From Bacillus sp. EB01 (GTDB lineage: Bacteria; Bacillota; Bacilli; Bacillales; Cytobacillaceae), in assembly GCF_000613125.1 (NCBI RefSeq), contig NZ_HG964497.1, positions 4,996,378-5,060,377 on the forward strand: a stretch of 64,000 bases of DNA. The letters are read 5' to 3'. Positions 19,363 to 29,578 of this stretch are shown one piece after another. The position numbers and the translations under genes are program-made. Below the pieces are notes generated by a model. The model was given only the letters and a program-made list of their open reading frames with translations, did not search any database and was not told the DNA's origin. Every line of letters starts with the position of its first letter. Positions within the stretch are counted from its first letter, which is position 1.

Positions 19363-21720
19363 ATGCAGGAAAGAACAATGAAAGTCCTTGAGTTTTTCAA
19401 GGTCAGGGAACAGCTATCAGATTTTGCTTCATCCCCGCTCGGGCGTGATAAGCTGTCAAGGCTCGTTCCTTCAACGGACTATCACGAAGTTGAGCGTCTG
19501 CAGGAAGAAACGGATGAGGCGACGACCGCATTAAGGCTTAAGGGAAATGTGCCGCTTTCTGGCATTCATGATATCAGGGCCCATATTAAACGATCCGTTA
19601 TTGGCGGAACTTTAAGTCCAATGGAACTAGTCCAGGTTGCCAGTTCAGTACATGCCAGCAGGCAAATCAAACGCTTTATAGAAAACCTGGATGATGAAAA
19701 TAGCAAGGTCCCGCACCTGATAGGCTATACAAGCAGGATTGTTCCGCTTGCGAATCTTGAGCAGGCTATCAAAATGGCAATCGAAGAAAGCGGAGAAGTT
19801 CTTGATACAGCCAGTGAAACACTGAGGGCACTCCGCCAGCAACTGCGTTCGAATCAAGCAAGGGTTAGGGAAAAGCTTGAAAGCATGATCCGTTCATCAA
19901 ATGCACAGAAAATGCTTTCCGATGCCATCATCACAATCCGAAATGACAGGTTCGTCATCCCGGTGAAGCAGGAATATCGGGCCCATTATGGCGGCATTAT
20001 CCATGATCAAAGTTCATCCGGACAAACCCTGTTCATTGAGCCGCAAGTGGTCGTCCAACTCAATAATCAAGTGCAGGACATCAGGGTAAAGGAATCACTT
20101 GAAATTGAGAGAATCCTTGCCGAACTTTCTGCAAAGGTTGCTGACCATAGCTCTGAGTTAGAAGAAATAACCGAGGTGCTTGGCGAGCTTGATTTTATTT
20201 TTGCAAAAGCACGTTATGGCCGTTCGATTAAAGGATCTAAACCGAGGATGAACAATGAAGGCAGAATTGCTCTTTATAAGGCTCGCCACCCCTTAATTCG
20301 TGCCGATGTGGTTGTGCCGAATGATATCGTGCTTGGGAAGGATTTCACTACGATTGTCATTACAGGGCCCAATACGGGCGGAAAAACCGTTACTTTGAAA
20401 ACGGTTGGTCTATGTACGCTCATGGCTCAGTCCGGTTTGCAGATTCCTGCTCTTGACGGCTCCGAGTTGGCCGTTTTCTCTGCGGTATATGCAGATATCG
20501 GCGACGAACAATCAATTGAGCAAAGCTTAAGTACATTCTCCTCACATATGGTCAATATCGTCGACATCCTGAATAAGGCGGATGGCAACAGCTTTGTCTT
20601 ATTCGATGAGCTTGGTGCCGGAACAGACCCGCAGGAGGGAGCTGCCCTGGCGATCTCCATTCTTGATGAAGTGCACAGTCGCGGGACTCGGGTGATTGCG
20701 ACGACTCACTACCCTGAATTGAAGGCTTATGGCTACAACCGGGAAGGTGTAATGAATGCAAGTGTCGAGTTTGACATTGAGACATTGAGCCCGACCTACA
20801 GGCTTCTGCTTGGGGTGCCCGGACGAAGCAATGCGTTTGAAATTTCCAAGCGGCTCGGCTTGAATGAGAACGTCATAGCCAGCGCAAGATCGCATGTTGG
20901 CGAGAATAGCTCGCAAATCGATAAAATGATTTCATCATTGGAAACAAGCAGGCGTGAAGCCGAGGAAGAACTGGCTGATGCCCATGATCTTTTGCGCCAG
21001 GCTGAAAAGCTGCATTCCGACCTTCAAAAGCAGGTTGTCGAGTATTATGACCAGAAGGATGCATTGATGGAAAAAGCGGCCGAGAAGGCTCGCAAAATTG
21101 TTGAAAATGCAACCCGTGAAGCAGAAGACATTATCGCCGATCTCAGAAAAATGCGCTTAGAAAAGAATGCGGAAATCAAAGAACATGAACTGATTGATGC
21201 AAGGCAGCGGTTGGCCGGAGCCGCACCAGAGGTGAAGAAGACAGAAAAACCGGGTGCGAAGAAAGCAGCGAAGCATACTTTAAAACCAGGGGATGAAGTA
21301 AAGGTACTCACCTTTGACCAGAAGGGAACCCTGATTGAAAAGTCTTCGAATAATGAATGGCAGGTCCAAATCGGTATCCTGAAAATGAAAGTGGCTGAAA
21401 AGGACCTGGAGTATATTAATGTACCTAAGCCGAAGGAGATCAAGCCGATGGCGATTGTCAAAGGGCGCGATTCACATGTAGGCCTTGAATTGGATTTACG
21501 TGGTGAACGTTATGAAGATGCCTTGATGAAAGTAGAAAAATACATCGACGACGCACTATTGGCCGGCTACCCTAGGGTTTCAATCATCCATGGCAAGGGG
21601 ACAGGCGCATTAAGGCAGGGAGTCCAGGAATATCTTCGCAACCACCGTTCAGTCAAAAAAATACGGTTTGGCGATGCAGGTGAAGGCGGAACTGGAGTAA
21701 CGATAGCAGAGTTTAAATAA
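19363..21720 (+). CDS. mutS2: MutS2 / ribosome-collision-sensing ATPase with Smr domain
   Basis: 785 residues. MutS-like clamp and core, ABC-type ATPase with Walker A GPNTGGKT (335-342), Walker [20 protein letters not shown], then an extended coiled coil (~515-640) and a C-terminal Smr nuclease domain (from ~705, [12 protein letters not shown] and [12 protein letters not shown]). The family was linked to recombination control and more recently to splitting collided ribosomes in B. subtilis. AAGGAGAG-type site before ATG. Confidence 0.96.
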   Translation: MQERTMKVLEFFKVREQLSDFASSPLGRDKLSRLVPSTDYHEVERLQEETDEATTALRLKGNVPLSGIHDIRAHIKRSVIGGTLSPMELVQVASSVHASRQIKRFIENLDDENSKVPHLIGYTSRIVPLANLEQAIKMAIEESGEVLDTASETLRALRQQLRSNQARVREKLESMIRSSNAQKMLSDAIITIRNDRFVIPVKQEYRAHYGGIIHDQSSSGQTLFIEPQVVVQLNNQVQDIRVKESLEIERILAELSAKVADHSSELEEITEVLGELDFIFAKARYGRSIKGSKPRMNNEGRIALYKARHPLIRADVVVPNDIVLGKDFTTIVITGPNTGGKTVTLKTVGLCTLMAQSGLQIPALDGSELAVFSAVYADIGDEQSIEQSLSTFSSHMVNIVDILNKADGNSFVLFDELGAGTDPQEGAALAISILDEVHSRGTRVIATTHYPELKAYGYNREGVMNASVEFDIETLSPTYRLLLGVPGRSNAFEISKRLGLNENVIASARSHVGENSSQIDKMISSLETSRREAEEELADAHDLLRQAEKLHSDLQKQVVEYYDQKDALMEKAAEKARKIVENATREAEDIIADLRKMRLEKNAEIKEHELIDARQRLAGAAPEVKKTEKPGAKKAAKHTLKPGDEVKVLTFDQKGTLIEKSSNNEWQVQIGILKMKVAEKDLEYINVPKPKEIKPMAIVKGRDSHVGLELDLRGERYEDALMKVEKYIDDALLAGYPRVSIIHGKGTGALRQGVQEYLRNHRSVKKIRFGDAGEGGTGVTIAEFK

Positions 21721-21739
21721 ATTCGGGGAGAATACCGGT

Positions 21740-22144
21740 ATGGATCAATTCTGGCAAAATGAATATATTCAAATTGCAGCCTATTATAGTGTCGTTGTCC
21801 TCTTCCTGGTCTTATCCCTTGCTGTATTTGAGTTGGTAACCAAGTATGACAACTGGGAAGAAATCAAAAAAGGGAATATGGCTGTAGCCATGGCGACAGG
21901 CGGAAAAATCCTTGGGATTGCAAACATATTCCGCTACGCCATCCTTGAACATAGTTCTGTCCTATCAATGATTGGCTGGGGTGTGTATGGCTTTGCGCTC
22001 CTTCTTTGCGGATATTTCATTTTCGAGTTCCTGACCCCGAAGTTCAATGTGGATCAGGAAATTGAGAAAGGCAACATGGCCGTTGGTTTTATTTCAATGG
22101 TTATTTCTATCGGATTATCGTTTATTATCGGATCCGGTATTTAA
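21740..22144 (+). CDS. yshE: DUF350 family membrane protein
   Basis: 134 residues with four membrane segments and the repeated signature of DUF350: EEIKKGNMAVAMATGGKILGIA and its second half EIEKGNMAVGFISMVISIGLS. Internal two-fold repeat visible. 19 bases after mutS2, GGGGAGAA site. Function unknown. Confidence 0.85.
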   Translation: MDQFWQNEYIQIAAYYSVVVLFLVLSLAVFELVTKYDNWEEIKKGNMAVAMATGGKILGIANIFRYAILEHSSVLSMIGWGVYGFALLLCGYFIFEFLTPKFNVDQEIEKGNMAVGFISMVISIGLSFIIGSGI

Positions 22145-22160
22145 AGCGAGGTAAAGTAAA

Positions 22161-22244
22161 GTGGAAACACTGGGGAAGGTATTACTGGCTCTTTGTGGCC
22201 TCTTTTTCCTGATTGGCGTAATTTATATGGCGTTTTTTGCATAA
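22161..22244 (+). CDS. 27-residue membrane micro-protein
   Basis: GTG start, GAGG 9 bases upstream, encoding METLGKVLLALCGLFFLIGV plus IYMAFFA, a single hydrophobic helix. It lies 16 bases after yshE and before the operon terminator, so it would be co-transcribed with yshE. Real gene status inferred from ribosome site and composition only. Confidence 0.45.
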   Translation: METLGKVLLALCGLFFLIGVIYMAFFA

Positions 22245-22252
22245 GGTGAGCC

Positions 22253-22300
22253 GCTGTCCCAAAGGGTTGTTGAATGACGACTTTTTTGGGGCAGCTTTTA
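22253..22300 (+). terminator. Terminator after the zapA-yshE gene run
   Basis: GCTGTCCCAAA...TTTGGGGCAGC stem followed by TTTTATTTTTT. Confidence 0.75.
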
Positions 22301-22527
22301 TTTTTTGAAGATTGCTTTTTGGTTTTTAATGAATTTCAGCACATTCTGGGGTGGGTTTATCTCTGTTCTAAACTAGGAGGACGGCCTACTATGGGATGAG
22401 TTTTATATTCATTTGAAGAACAAGCTGGCCAATGTTAGTTTACGAATATATAAAAATACATTCTTTTTGGTTATTTGTTGTGATGCTTAAAAAGGAAACT
22501 TTCTTATTTTTTATGCAGTAACTTTTT

Positions 22528-22900
22528 TTGATTGAAGCGGAAGGCGCGAGACTCGTTCGAAAATGCAAAGACCGCATTTTCTCCTGCGATGTATTTTCGG
22601 GGGAGGATATTCAACGTCCTGCGGGAAAAGCGGGTCATGGGGAGACCCCACAGGCGCTTAAAGCGCAGAGGAGACAGAAAAGCGAGGCGACTGCCCAGCT
22701 CCGACAAGCGCTCCTCGAAAATGCAAAAAACGCATTTTCTTCGTGCGATGTCTATGCTTCCGAAGCATACTCTTGTGGGGGGCCTGAAGCAGAAGTGGCT
22801 CTTTCACTTCAGCTGAGGGACCATAGCGACCTCGAGGAGCTAGGAGCCGCAGCTAGACAGGGCTTCCCGACCGCCCGCGGAAAGCGAAGCGCCTAGAGCG
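22528..22900. repeat. REP-like element, copy 2, enlarged and chimeric
   Basis: Reverse orientation relative to copy 1: begins GATTGAAGCGGAAGGCGCGAG, ends GAAAGCGAAGCGCCTAGAGCGGAAAT. The middle is expanded by two similar inserts, each opening TCGAAAATGCAAA and continuing CGCATTTTC (22557-22583 and 22716-22741). The open frames across it are not genes. The rest of the 22245-23115 gap holds a terminator and the fadD promoter. Confidence 0.7.
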
Positions 22901-23032
22901 GAAATCCACTGATACTAATTAACCAACAAAAAATGGCGCCAATAAGTACTATTGGAACAGCCTTATTTTTTCGCCCTTATAAATAATTTGTACAGCTCTC
23001 TAATCCTATTTTCATAGGTCAATATATTCTGT

Positions 23033-23061
23033 TTGTCGTATTGGCATGAATAGATTATAAT
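23033..23061 (+). promoter_or_regulatory. Sigma-A promoter for fadD
   Basis: TTGTCG, 17-base spacer, TATAAT, 55 bases before the ATG. No clear FadR box overlaps it. Confidence 0.7.
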
Positions 23062-23115
23062 AGTGGGAAGAGAAAAGAAAGAATTTTAAAAAAATTCACC
23101 AATAAGGAGGCGCTT

Positions 23116-24819
23116 ATGAACGAAACCAAACCGTGGTTAAAACATTATCCCGAAGAGATACCAGCGGTGCTAGATTATCCTACAGATCCGCTGCATGAGT
23201 ATTTACTGAAGGCTGCTGATGAGTTTCCAGATAAAACAGCAATTCACTTTATGGGTAAGAACCTTACATTCAGCGAAGTAAGAGAGTCGGCTCAGAAATT
23301 GGCATCCTACCTTCAGTCTATAGGAATTGGCAAAGGGGATCGTGTCGCAGTGATGCTGCCTAATACACCCGCGGCAGTGATTAGCTTCTTCGGGATTTTA
23401 ATGGCAGGCGGTATCGTAGTTCAGACGAATCCCCTGTACACAGAACGCGAGCTTGAATACCAAATGAAGGATTCCGGTGCTCTTGCTATTGTTACCCTCG
23501 ATATTTTGTACCCGCGTGTTTCAAAGGTCATGAAGCAGACTAATTTAAAACACATAATTGTAACCGCTATCAAAGACTATCTCCCATTCCCGAAAAACCT
23601 AATTTACCCATTCATCCAGAAAAAACAGTACGGGATAGTTGTAAATGTAAAGCACGAAGGCAGTGACCATCTGCTCACCGAAATCATGAAACGGCCAGCT
23701 GGCCCAATTGAGGCCTTTCCATTTGATTTTGAAGAAGATCTTGCACTCCTTCAATATACCGGAGGAACAACAGGCTTCCCAAAGGGTGTCATGCTGACGC
23801 ATAAAAACCTTATTGCAAACACAACCATGTGCAGAAAGTGGATGTATAAGTGTCAGAGGGGGAAAGAAAGGGTACTGGGGATTTTGCCATTGTTCCATGT
23901 ATACGGGATGACAACGGTCCTCCTTCTTTCCATAATCGAAGCCAATGAAATCATTCTTATGCCAAAATTTGATGTAGAGGATACACTGAAAACAATCCAA
24001 AAGAAAAAGCCGACACTCTTCCCGGGTGCCCCAACAATTTATATAGGATTATTGAACCATCCCGATATTCAAAAATACGACCTCTCATCCATTGATTCCT
24101 GTATAAGCGGCTCGGCACCGCTACCGGTTGAAGTACAGGAGAAATTTGAAAAAGTAACGGGTGGAAAACTTGTTGAAGGGTATGGCCTGACAGAATCGTC
24201 ACCTGTAACCCATTCTAATTTCCTCTGGGACCGCCCGAGGGTAAAAGGAAGTGTTGGCGTACCATGGCCAGATACTGACGCGGCCATCCTTTCCATGGAG
24301 AATGGCGAGCGGCTGCCCGCAGGTGAAATTGGTGAAATTGCCGTAAGAGGTCCCCAGGTCATGAAGGGCTATTGGAACCGCCCTGAGGATACGGCAATGA
24401 CGCTGAAGGATGGATGGCTTTTGACTGGTGACCTCGGTTATATGGATGAAGATGGATACTTCTATATTGTCGATCGGAAAAAGGATATGATCATTGCAGG
24501 CGGCTTCAACATCTATCCGCGTGAAATTGAGGAAGTTCTCTACGAACATCCAGATGTCCAGGAAGTTGTAGCGGCAGGTGTACCAGACCCATACCGCGGG
24601 GAAACGGTTAAGGCGTATGTAGTCGCAAAAGAAGGAGCTACCCTGACTGAAAAGGATCTCGATGAATTTGCCAGAAAGCACCTTGCTTCATTTAAAGTCC
24701 CGCGTATTTATGAATTCAGAAAAGAACTTCCAAAAACCGCTGTCGGAAAAATCCTCAGGCGTGCACTGATTGATGAGGAAAAAAGAAAGCTTGTCGAGGA
24801 AGAACAGAAGCATGCCTAA
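23116..24819 (+). CDS. fadD: Long-chain acyl-CoA synthetase
   Basis: 567 residues, adenylate-forming superfamily; activates fatty acids to acyl-CoA for beta-oxidation (B. subtilis LcfA). Visible: AMP/P-loop motif YTGGTTGFPKGV (~214-225), EGYGLTESSPVTH, the GWLLTGDLGYMDEDGY and VDRKKDMIIAGGFNIYPREIEE linker motifs, and the catalytic Lys of KTAVGKILRR near the C-terminus. AAGGAGG before ATG. A weak terminator separates it from fadR. Confidence 0.95.
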   Translation: MNETKPWLKHYPEEIPAVLDYPTDPLHEYLLKAADEFPDKTAIHFMGKNLTFSEVRESAQKLASYLQSIGIGKGDRVAVMLPNTPAAVISFFGILMAGGIVVQTNPLYTERELEYQMKDSGALAIVTLDILYPRVSKVMKQTNLKHIIVTAIKDYLPFPKNLIYPFIQKKQYGIVVNVKHEGSDHLLTEIMKRPAGPIEAFPFDFEEDLALLQYTGGTTGFPKGVMLTHKNLIANTTMCRKWMYKCQRGKERVLGILPLFHVYGMTTVLLLSIIEANEIILMPKFDVEDTLKTIQKKKPTLFPGAPTIYIGLLNHPDIQKYDLSSIDSCISGSAPLPVEVQEKFEKVTGGKLVEGYGLTESSPVTHSNFLWDRPRVKGSVGVPWPDTDAAILSMENGERLPAGEIGEIAVRGPQVMKGYWNRPEDTAMTLKDGWLLTGDLGYMDEDGYFYIVDRKKDMIIAGGFNIYPREIEEVLYEHPDVQEVVAAGVPDPYRGETVKAYVVAKEGATLTEKDLDEFARKHLASFKVPRIYEFRKELPKTAVGKILRRALIDEEKRKLVEEEQKHA

Positions 24820-24823
24820 AGAG

Positions 24824-24850
24824 GGGCCGCTTATGCGGCTTCTTGTTTTA
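24824..24850 (+). terminator. Possible weak terminator after fadD
   Basis: GCCGC-TTAT-GCGGC stem followed by TTCTTGTTTTA; may only attenuate. Confidence 0.45.
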
Positions 24851-24996
24851 TGTAGAAAATGAAACTTAAAAGTATCCGTCACTGTGGCAGTAAATGTGAT
24901 TGATTTTAGTTTATGTTATGATAGTGAGGGAAAGTTCAATTAGGAACAGTGCAGGAGGCTTGACAGGTAAAGAGCCGGGGATTTAAAATAAAATTA

Positions 24997-25014
24997 TGAA
25001 TGAATGGTCATTCA
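24997..25014 (+). promoter_or_regulatory. FadR operator upstream of fadR-fadB-etfBA
   Basis: TGAATGAATGGTCATTCA: perfect 7-bp inverted arms TGAATGA/TCATTCA, matching the known Bacillus FadR box. It sits 42 bases before fadR, implying autoregulation relieved by long-chain acyl-CoA. Confidence 0.88.
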
Positions 25015-25056
25015 TTTTAAAAAACGTATTTTTTCTTCAAGGAGGAGGGATCGGGG

Positions 25057-25647
25057 TTGAAGAAAAATAAACCAAAATACATGCAAATCATTGATGCCGC
25101 CGTTGTTGTAATAGCGGAACATGGCTATCACCAGGCCCAAGTCTCAAAGATTGCCAAGCAGGCTGGCGTGGCGGACGGTACGATTTATTTGTATTTTAAA
25201 AACAAGGAAGATATCCTGATTTCTTTATTTGAAGAAAAGATGGGAACCTACATAGAAAAAATTGAGGCGATGATGGCAGGAAAAGGGACGGCCGCAGAGA
25301 AGTTATTACTGTTGGTGAATTCCCATTTCAATTTGCTGTCGACAGATCATCATCTTGCCATTGTTACCCAGCTGGAGCTCAGGCAATCCAACAAGGAACT
25401 TCGCCATCGGATCAATGAAGTTCTGAAGGGGTACCTTCAGGTCATTGATAAAATACTGGCTGAAGGCAAAAACAATGGTGAATTTTCTGACGGGCTTGAT
25501 GTTAGGCTTGCACGGCAAATGATCTTTGGGACAATTGATGAAACCGTGACTTCCTGGGTAATGAATGAACAGAAGTATGATTTAAATGCGTTAAGCGGCC
25601 CTGTTCATAGATTGCTGCTTAATGGGATTAGCAGTAATGGCAAGTAA
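25057..25647 (+). CDS. fadR: TetR-family fatty-acid degradation regulator FadR
   Basis: 196 residues. N-terminal TetR helix-turn-helix (VSKIAKQAGVADGTIYLYFKNKEDIL, ~28-53) and an all-helical ligand domain for acyl-CoA. TTG start with GGAGGAGG 8 bases upstream. Its operator lies directly upstream, and it precedes fadB and etfBA as in B. subtilis (YsiA). Confidence 0.92.
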   Translation: MKKNKPKYMQIIDAAVVVIAEHGYHQAQVSKIAKQAGVADGTIYLYFKNKEDILISLFEEKMGTYIEKIEAMMAGKGTAAEKLLLLVNSHFNLLSTDHHLAIVTQLELRQSNKELRHRINEVLKGYLQVIDKILAEGKNNGEFSDGLDVRLARQMIFGTIDETVTSWVMNEQKYDLNALSGPVHRLLLNGISSNGK

Positions 25648-25660
25648 GGAGGAATTGACG

Positions 25661-26431
25661 ATGGAATTTTTAAAATGGACCGATGACGGCGGGATTGCAA
25701 CAATCTCCATAGCCCGTCCGCCAGCAAATGCGCTCTCCTCGGGAGTTCTGAAGGAACTAGCTTCGGTACTGGATGAAGTCGAACCAAGAAACGACATCAG
25801 GGTGCTTCTTATTCATGGAGAAGGACGGTTCTTCTCCGCAGGGGCGGATATTAAAGAGTTTACTAGCATCAAATCGGAAAGCGACTTCGCTTCACATGGC
25901 AAGCTTGGCCAAGACCTTTTTGAGAGAATGGAAAGATTCCCGAAACCAATCATTGCGGCCATCCATGGTGCGGCATTGGGAGGCGGACTTGAACTTGCGA
26001 TGGCCTGCCATATCAGGCTGGTCAGTGAAACAGCCAAGCTCGGTCTTCCTGAGCTGCAGCTGGGACTTGTTCCGGGATTTGCTGGAACACAAAGGCTGCC
26101 TCGATATGTTGGCTTTGCACGCGCTGCGGAAATGATGTTTACATCTGAACCGATTACAGGCCTTGAAGCAGTCCACTATGGACTTGCCAACCACGCATAT
26201 CCGGAAGCTGAACTGATGGAGCATGCTTTTACACTGGCAAAAAAGATTGCCAAAAAGAGCTCTGGTTCTTTGAAGGCAGCGATTGAGCTTCTGAACTACT
26301 CTAAATCGGAACAGTTTTATGAAGGTGTAAAACGTGAAGCCGGCCTGTTCGGCGAGGTGTTTATGTCCGAAGATGGCAAGGAAGGCATCCAGGCTTTTAT
26401 TGAAAAGCGGGAGCCGAATTTTAAAGGATAA
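25661..26431 (+). CDS. fadB: Enoyl-CoA hydratase
   Basis: 256 residues of the crotonase fold; hydrates trans-2-enoyl-CoA in beta-oxidation. Oxyanion-hole segments FSAGADIKEF and HGAALGGGLELAMACHIRL; the LPELQLGLVPGFAGTQRLPR motif carries a conserved Glu. ATG 25661 preceded by AAGGAGG; an in-frame upstream extension overlaps fadR and is rejected. 13 bases after fadR. Confidence 0.93.
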   Translation: MEFLKWTDDGGIATISIARPPANALSSGVLKELASVLDEVEPRNDIRVLLIHGEGRFFSAGADIKEFTSIKSESDFASHGKLGQDLFERMERFPKPIIAAIHGAALGGGLELAMACHIRLVSETAKLGLPELQLGLVPGFAGTQRLPRYVGFARAAEMMFTSEPITGLEAVHYGLANHAYPEAELMEHAFTLAKKIAKKSSGSLKAAIELLNYSKSEQFYEGVKREAGLFGEVFMSEDGKEGIQAFIEKREPNFKG

Positions 26432-26540
26432 AATGATAATCCTGCAGGGCACAAGGCCCTGCGGGGATATCCATACAGGGATTTTTTTGTCCCGATTTTT
26501 TTCAATCTTTAGAAGAATGAATTTTGGGAGGGAAAACGGC

Positions 26541-27314
26541 ATGAATATTTTTGTATTAATGAAAAGAACGTTCGATACTGAAGAAAAAATTTCAATATCG
26601 GGTGGCAAAATCAACGAGGATGGAGCCGAATTCATCATCAACCCGTACGATGAATATGCAATTGAGGAAGCAATCCGTGTCAGAGATGCACAGGGTGGCG
26701 AAGTAACTGTTGTATCGGTTGGCTCTGAGGAAGCTGAAAAGCAGCTCCGAACTGCTCTAGCGATGGGTGCGGATAAAGCGGTCCTTATCAATACCGAGGA
26801 TGACGTAGAAAATGGCGACCAGTTTACAACAGCAAAAATCCTCGCAGAATTTTTAAAGGACAAAGAAGCTGACCTAATCCTTGGTGGCAATGTCGCAATT
26901 GACGGAGGATCAGGACAGGTTGGGCCTCGTGTAGCCGAATTGCTCGATATTCCATACGTCACAACAATCACTAAACTCGAAATTAACGGCGGCACTGTGA
27001 CTGTAACCCGTGATGTTGAAGGTGACTCCGAGGTTGTCGAAACGTCATTGCCATTGCTTGTCACTGCTCAGCAAGGGCTCAACGATCCGCGCTATCCTTC
27101 GCTTCCAGGAATTATGAAGGCGAAAAAGAAACCACTTGAAGAATTGGAATTAGATGATCTTGACCTAGAAGAGGACGATGTTGAAGCGAAGACAAAGACG
27201 ATTGAAATTTATCTGCCGCCTAAGAAAGAGGCAGGGCGCGTCCTTCAAGGTGAGCTTGCTGACCAGGTGAAAGAACTAGTCCAGCTTTTGCATAGCGAAG
27301 CAAAAGTAGTTTAA
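26541..27314 (+). CDS. etfB: Electron transfer flavoprotein beta subunit
   Basis: 257 residues, standard length. MNIFVLMKRTFDTE opening, AMP-binding GNVAIDGGSGQVGPRVAELL and the C-terminal recognition loop NDPRYPSLPGIMKAKKKP. Accepts electrons from acyl-CoA dehydrogenases together with EtfA. ATG 26541 with GGGAGGG upstream. A GCAGGGC/GCCCTGC hairpin without a long T-tract lies in the fadB-etfB gap. Confidence 0.95.
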   Translation: MNIFVLMKRTFDTEEKISISGGKINEDGAEFIINPYDEYAIEEAIRVRDAQGGEVTVVSVGSEEAEKQLRTALAMGADKAVLINTEDDVENGDQFTTAKILAEFLKDKEADLILGGNVAIDGGSGQVGPRVAELLDIPYVTTITKLEINGGTVTVTRDVEGDSEVVETSLPLLVTAQQGLNDPRYPSLPGIMKAKKKPLEELELDDLDLEEDDVEAKTKTIEIYLPPKKEAGRVLQGELADQVKELVQLLHSEAKVV

Positions 27315-27331
27315 TAGAGGGGGAAAGAGTT

Positions 27332-28309
27332 ATGGCGAGAAAAGTTTTGGTATTGGGCGAAGTTCGTGACGGTTCGTTAAGGAATGTTACGTTCGAAGCC
27401 ATTGCAGCGGGTAAAAGAGTAGCAGAAGGCGGAGAAGTAGTTGGGCTTCTTATTGGCGAAAGTGTAAGCGCTTTAAGTGGAGAGCTTTTCCAATATGGAG
27501 CGGACAGGGTTGTCGTTGTAGAAGATGCAAAGCTTAAAAATTACACACCGGACGGTTATTCCCAGGCATTATTGGCAGTCGTTGATGCCGAGAGCCCTGA
27601 AGGCATCATTTTTGGCCACACCGCACAAGGTAAGGACTTGGCGCCAAAAGTTGCCGCAAAGCTTGGCAGCGGACTTGTTTCAGATGTAACTGACCTTGAA
27701 GCGGCGGGTGGAAATCTTGTGTTTACAAGGCCGATCTATTCAGGAAAGGCATTTGAAAAGAAAATTGTGACAGATGGTATCATATTTGCTACCATCCGCC
27801 CTAATAATATTGCTCCACTTGAGAAAAATGATGGAGCAAGTGGAAATGCTGAATCAGTCGCTGTTGAAATCAAAGATCTAAGGACGATTGTAAAGGAAGT
27901 TGTCAGGAAAGCAACCGATGGTGTCGACCTTTCTGAAGCGAAAGTAGTCGTTGCTGGCGGCCGCGGTGTTAAGAGTGCGGATGGATTCGAGCCATTGAAG
28001 GAGCTCGCGCAGGTGCTTGGCGGTGCAGTTGGTGCATCCCGTGGGGCATGCGATGCCGACTATTGCGATTACTCGCTGCAAATCGGCCAAACTGGTAAGG
28101 TAGTTACACCTGACTTATACATTGCCTGCGGTATTTCCGGTGCCATCCAGCACTTAGCCGGAATGTCCAACTCAAAAGTCATCGTAGCCATCAACAAAGA
28201 TCCTGAAGCCAACATCTTCAAAGTCGCAGATTATGGGATTGTCGGAGACCTGTTCGAAGTAGTCCCAATCCTGACAGAAGAATTCAAGAAATTAAAAGTT
28301 CATTCATAA
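27332..28309 (+). CDS. etfA: Electron transfer flavoprotein alpha subunit
   Basis: 325 residues. C-terminal FAD-binding domain visible as [57 protein letters not shown] and [21 protein letters not shown]. 17 bases after etfB with GAGGGGG site; last gene of the operon before a terminator. Confidence 0.96.
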   Translation: MARKVLVLGEVRDGSLRNVTFEAIAAGKRVAEGGEVVGLLIGESVSALSGELFQYGADRVVVVEDAKLKNYTPDGYSQALLAVVDAESPEGIIFGHTAQGKDLAPKVAAKLGSGLVSDVTDLEAAGGNLVFTRPIYSGKAFEKKIVTDGIIFATIRPNNIAPLEKNDGASGNAESVAVEIKDLRTIVKEVVRKATDGVDLSEAKVVVAGGRGVKSADGFEPLKELAQVLGGAVGASRGACDADYCDYSLQIGQTGKVVTPDLYIACGISGAIQHLAGMSNSKVIVAINKDPEANIFKVADYGIVGDLFEVVPILTEEFKKLKVHS

Positions 28310-28317
28310 TAAGTAAT

Positions 28318-28348
28318 GGGCGGGTGGTGAAAACCATCCGTTTTTTTT
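28318..28348 (+). terminator. fad-etf operon terminator
   Basis: GGGTGGTGAAAACCATCC hairpin followed by eight T. Confidence 0.7.
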
Positions 28349-28376
28349 AAGTACGTTTGTTTGAATATTCTGCACT

Positions 28377-28458
28377 TAGAGAATTAATTTGAAAACCGCT
28401 GAATTAATTTAAAAACTGTTCGAATTAATGAAAAAATCGCTGAATTAATTTTAAGAGG
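28377..28458. repeat. Four short direct repeats of GAATTAAT
   Basis: GAATTAAT(TT) recurs four times at ~20-22 base spacing with similar A-rich intervals. Immediately after, two copies of an ATTGTAAAA-type motif (near 28476 and 28520) lead to the NERD gene. Together they fill the 28310-28615 gap. Confidence 0.55.
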
Positions 28459-28615
28459 ATGGCGAATCTTACAAATATTGTAAAATCGACCTCGCGGAGT
28501 AAAATGGAATTTACAATTATTGTAAAAGTGGTGTCTGTTTAATGACTATAACACCATTTAAAAGGATTCACGACCAATCATAAAGAAGAAAAGAATGTAG
28601 CGAAAATTAAAAGGA

Positions 28616-29578
28616 GTGATTTATCTGCAGTTATTGAAAGCCAGAGGGGTCCCGGTAAAGATTTTAACTCTCGAAGCATTACTGAGATTTCTTGAACCCA
28701 ATCATTCAGTGGTTCCAAAAGTAAAACAAGACCTGAAAAACCGCAGAAAAGGATACAAAGGAGAGCAGGATGCAGATTACTACACCCAACTTCTCCCCGA
28801 TGAATACTTCGTCCTACATGATCTCCGTCTTACCTACAAGGACCTCATTTTCCAAATCGATACGTTAATCCTCACTACTAAATTTTTCATTGTTGTTGAG
28901 ATCAAGAGTTTTTCTAATGAATTATATTTTAACGGAGATACAGGAGTCCTCACCGTTCATTTCCATGACACCACTACCGGGGCGGACAATCCGCTCGTTC
29001 AAGCCCTCAACCATTCCAACCAATTGAAAGAATGGTTCGCCAGCCACAAATTTCAGATTCCTCCAATTGAGCACCTAGCCATTATAAGTAGTGAAAAGGC
29101 TTCATTCCGCTGCAGCAGCGGTTCTGTTGCAAGGCACGTTGGGACTGCAAAAAGTCTCCCCCTTAAAGTTTTGGAACTAGCGAAACGTTACAAAAAAGAA
29201 ATTGTTACAGTCAAGGAAATTAAAAAGGCAGCCCGGCTCCTCAAAAAGGCACATTCTCCCGAAACCATTGATATCCTTAAAAATTATGGTCTGAAGAAGG
29301 ATGAGCTTCTGATAGCGGTGCCGTGTACCTCCTGCAAGAAGCGGCCGATGGATCGAAGAGGAGTGAACTGGCATTGCCGCTGGTGCAAGGCGCAATCAAA
29401 GGATGCCCATACCACAGTTATAAAAGACTATTTATTGGTTGTGAAAAATTTTATATCCAACCAGGAATGTTGTGAACTCTTAAAGCTTCCCTCGCCGCAT
29501 ATTGCTAGGAGGCTGCTTCAGTCTATGGACCTAATAGCCAAAGGAAAAACCAAAGGCCGAACATATTCCCTCCCCTAA
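28616..29578 (+). CDS. NERD domain protein with C-terminal zinc-ribbon/DNA-binding region
   Basis: 320 residues. N-terminal NERD (nuclease-related) domain ~45-160: KGYKGEQDADYY, DEYFVLHDLRL, FQIDTLILTTKFFIVVEIKSF, i.e. the D...ExK core of a restriction-like nuclease fold. Middle CxxC pairs (CTSCKKRP ... CRWCKA, ~240-260) suggest a zinc ribbon, followed by a helix-turn-helix-like tail. AAGGAG abuts the GTG, so CTG 28625 or TTG 28634 may be the real start. Role unknown; possibly an accessory DNA-processing gene. Confidence 0.75.
   Translation: MIYLQLLKARGVPVKILTLEALLRFLEPNHSVVPKVKQDLKNRRKGYKGEQDADYYTQLLPDEYFVLHDLRLTYKDLIFQIDTLILTTKFFIVVEIKSFSNELYFNGDTGVLTVHFHDTTTGADNPLVQALNHSNQLKEWFASHKFQIPPIEHLAIISSEKASFRCSSGSVARHVGTAKSLPLKVLELAKRYKKEIVTVKEIKKAARLLKKAHSPETIDILKNYGLKKDELLIAVPCTSCKKRPMDRRGVNWHCRWCKAQSKDAHTTVIKDYLLVVKNFISNQECCELLKLPSPHIARRLLQSMDLIAKGKTKGRTYSLP

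Noticed and set aside
22528-22896. Two overlapping open frames of 122 and 94 residues
   Set aside because: They translate the REP-like element; composition and internal repeats explain the openness.
23030-23065. FadR box on the fadD promoter
   Set aside because: Only a TGAAT half is present; no second arm.
25892-27064. 390-residue open frame on the minus strand
   Set aside because: Antisense to fadB and etfB, both with full family motifs; low-complexity Ser/Thr-rich translation typical of a shadow frame.
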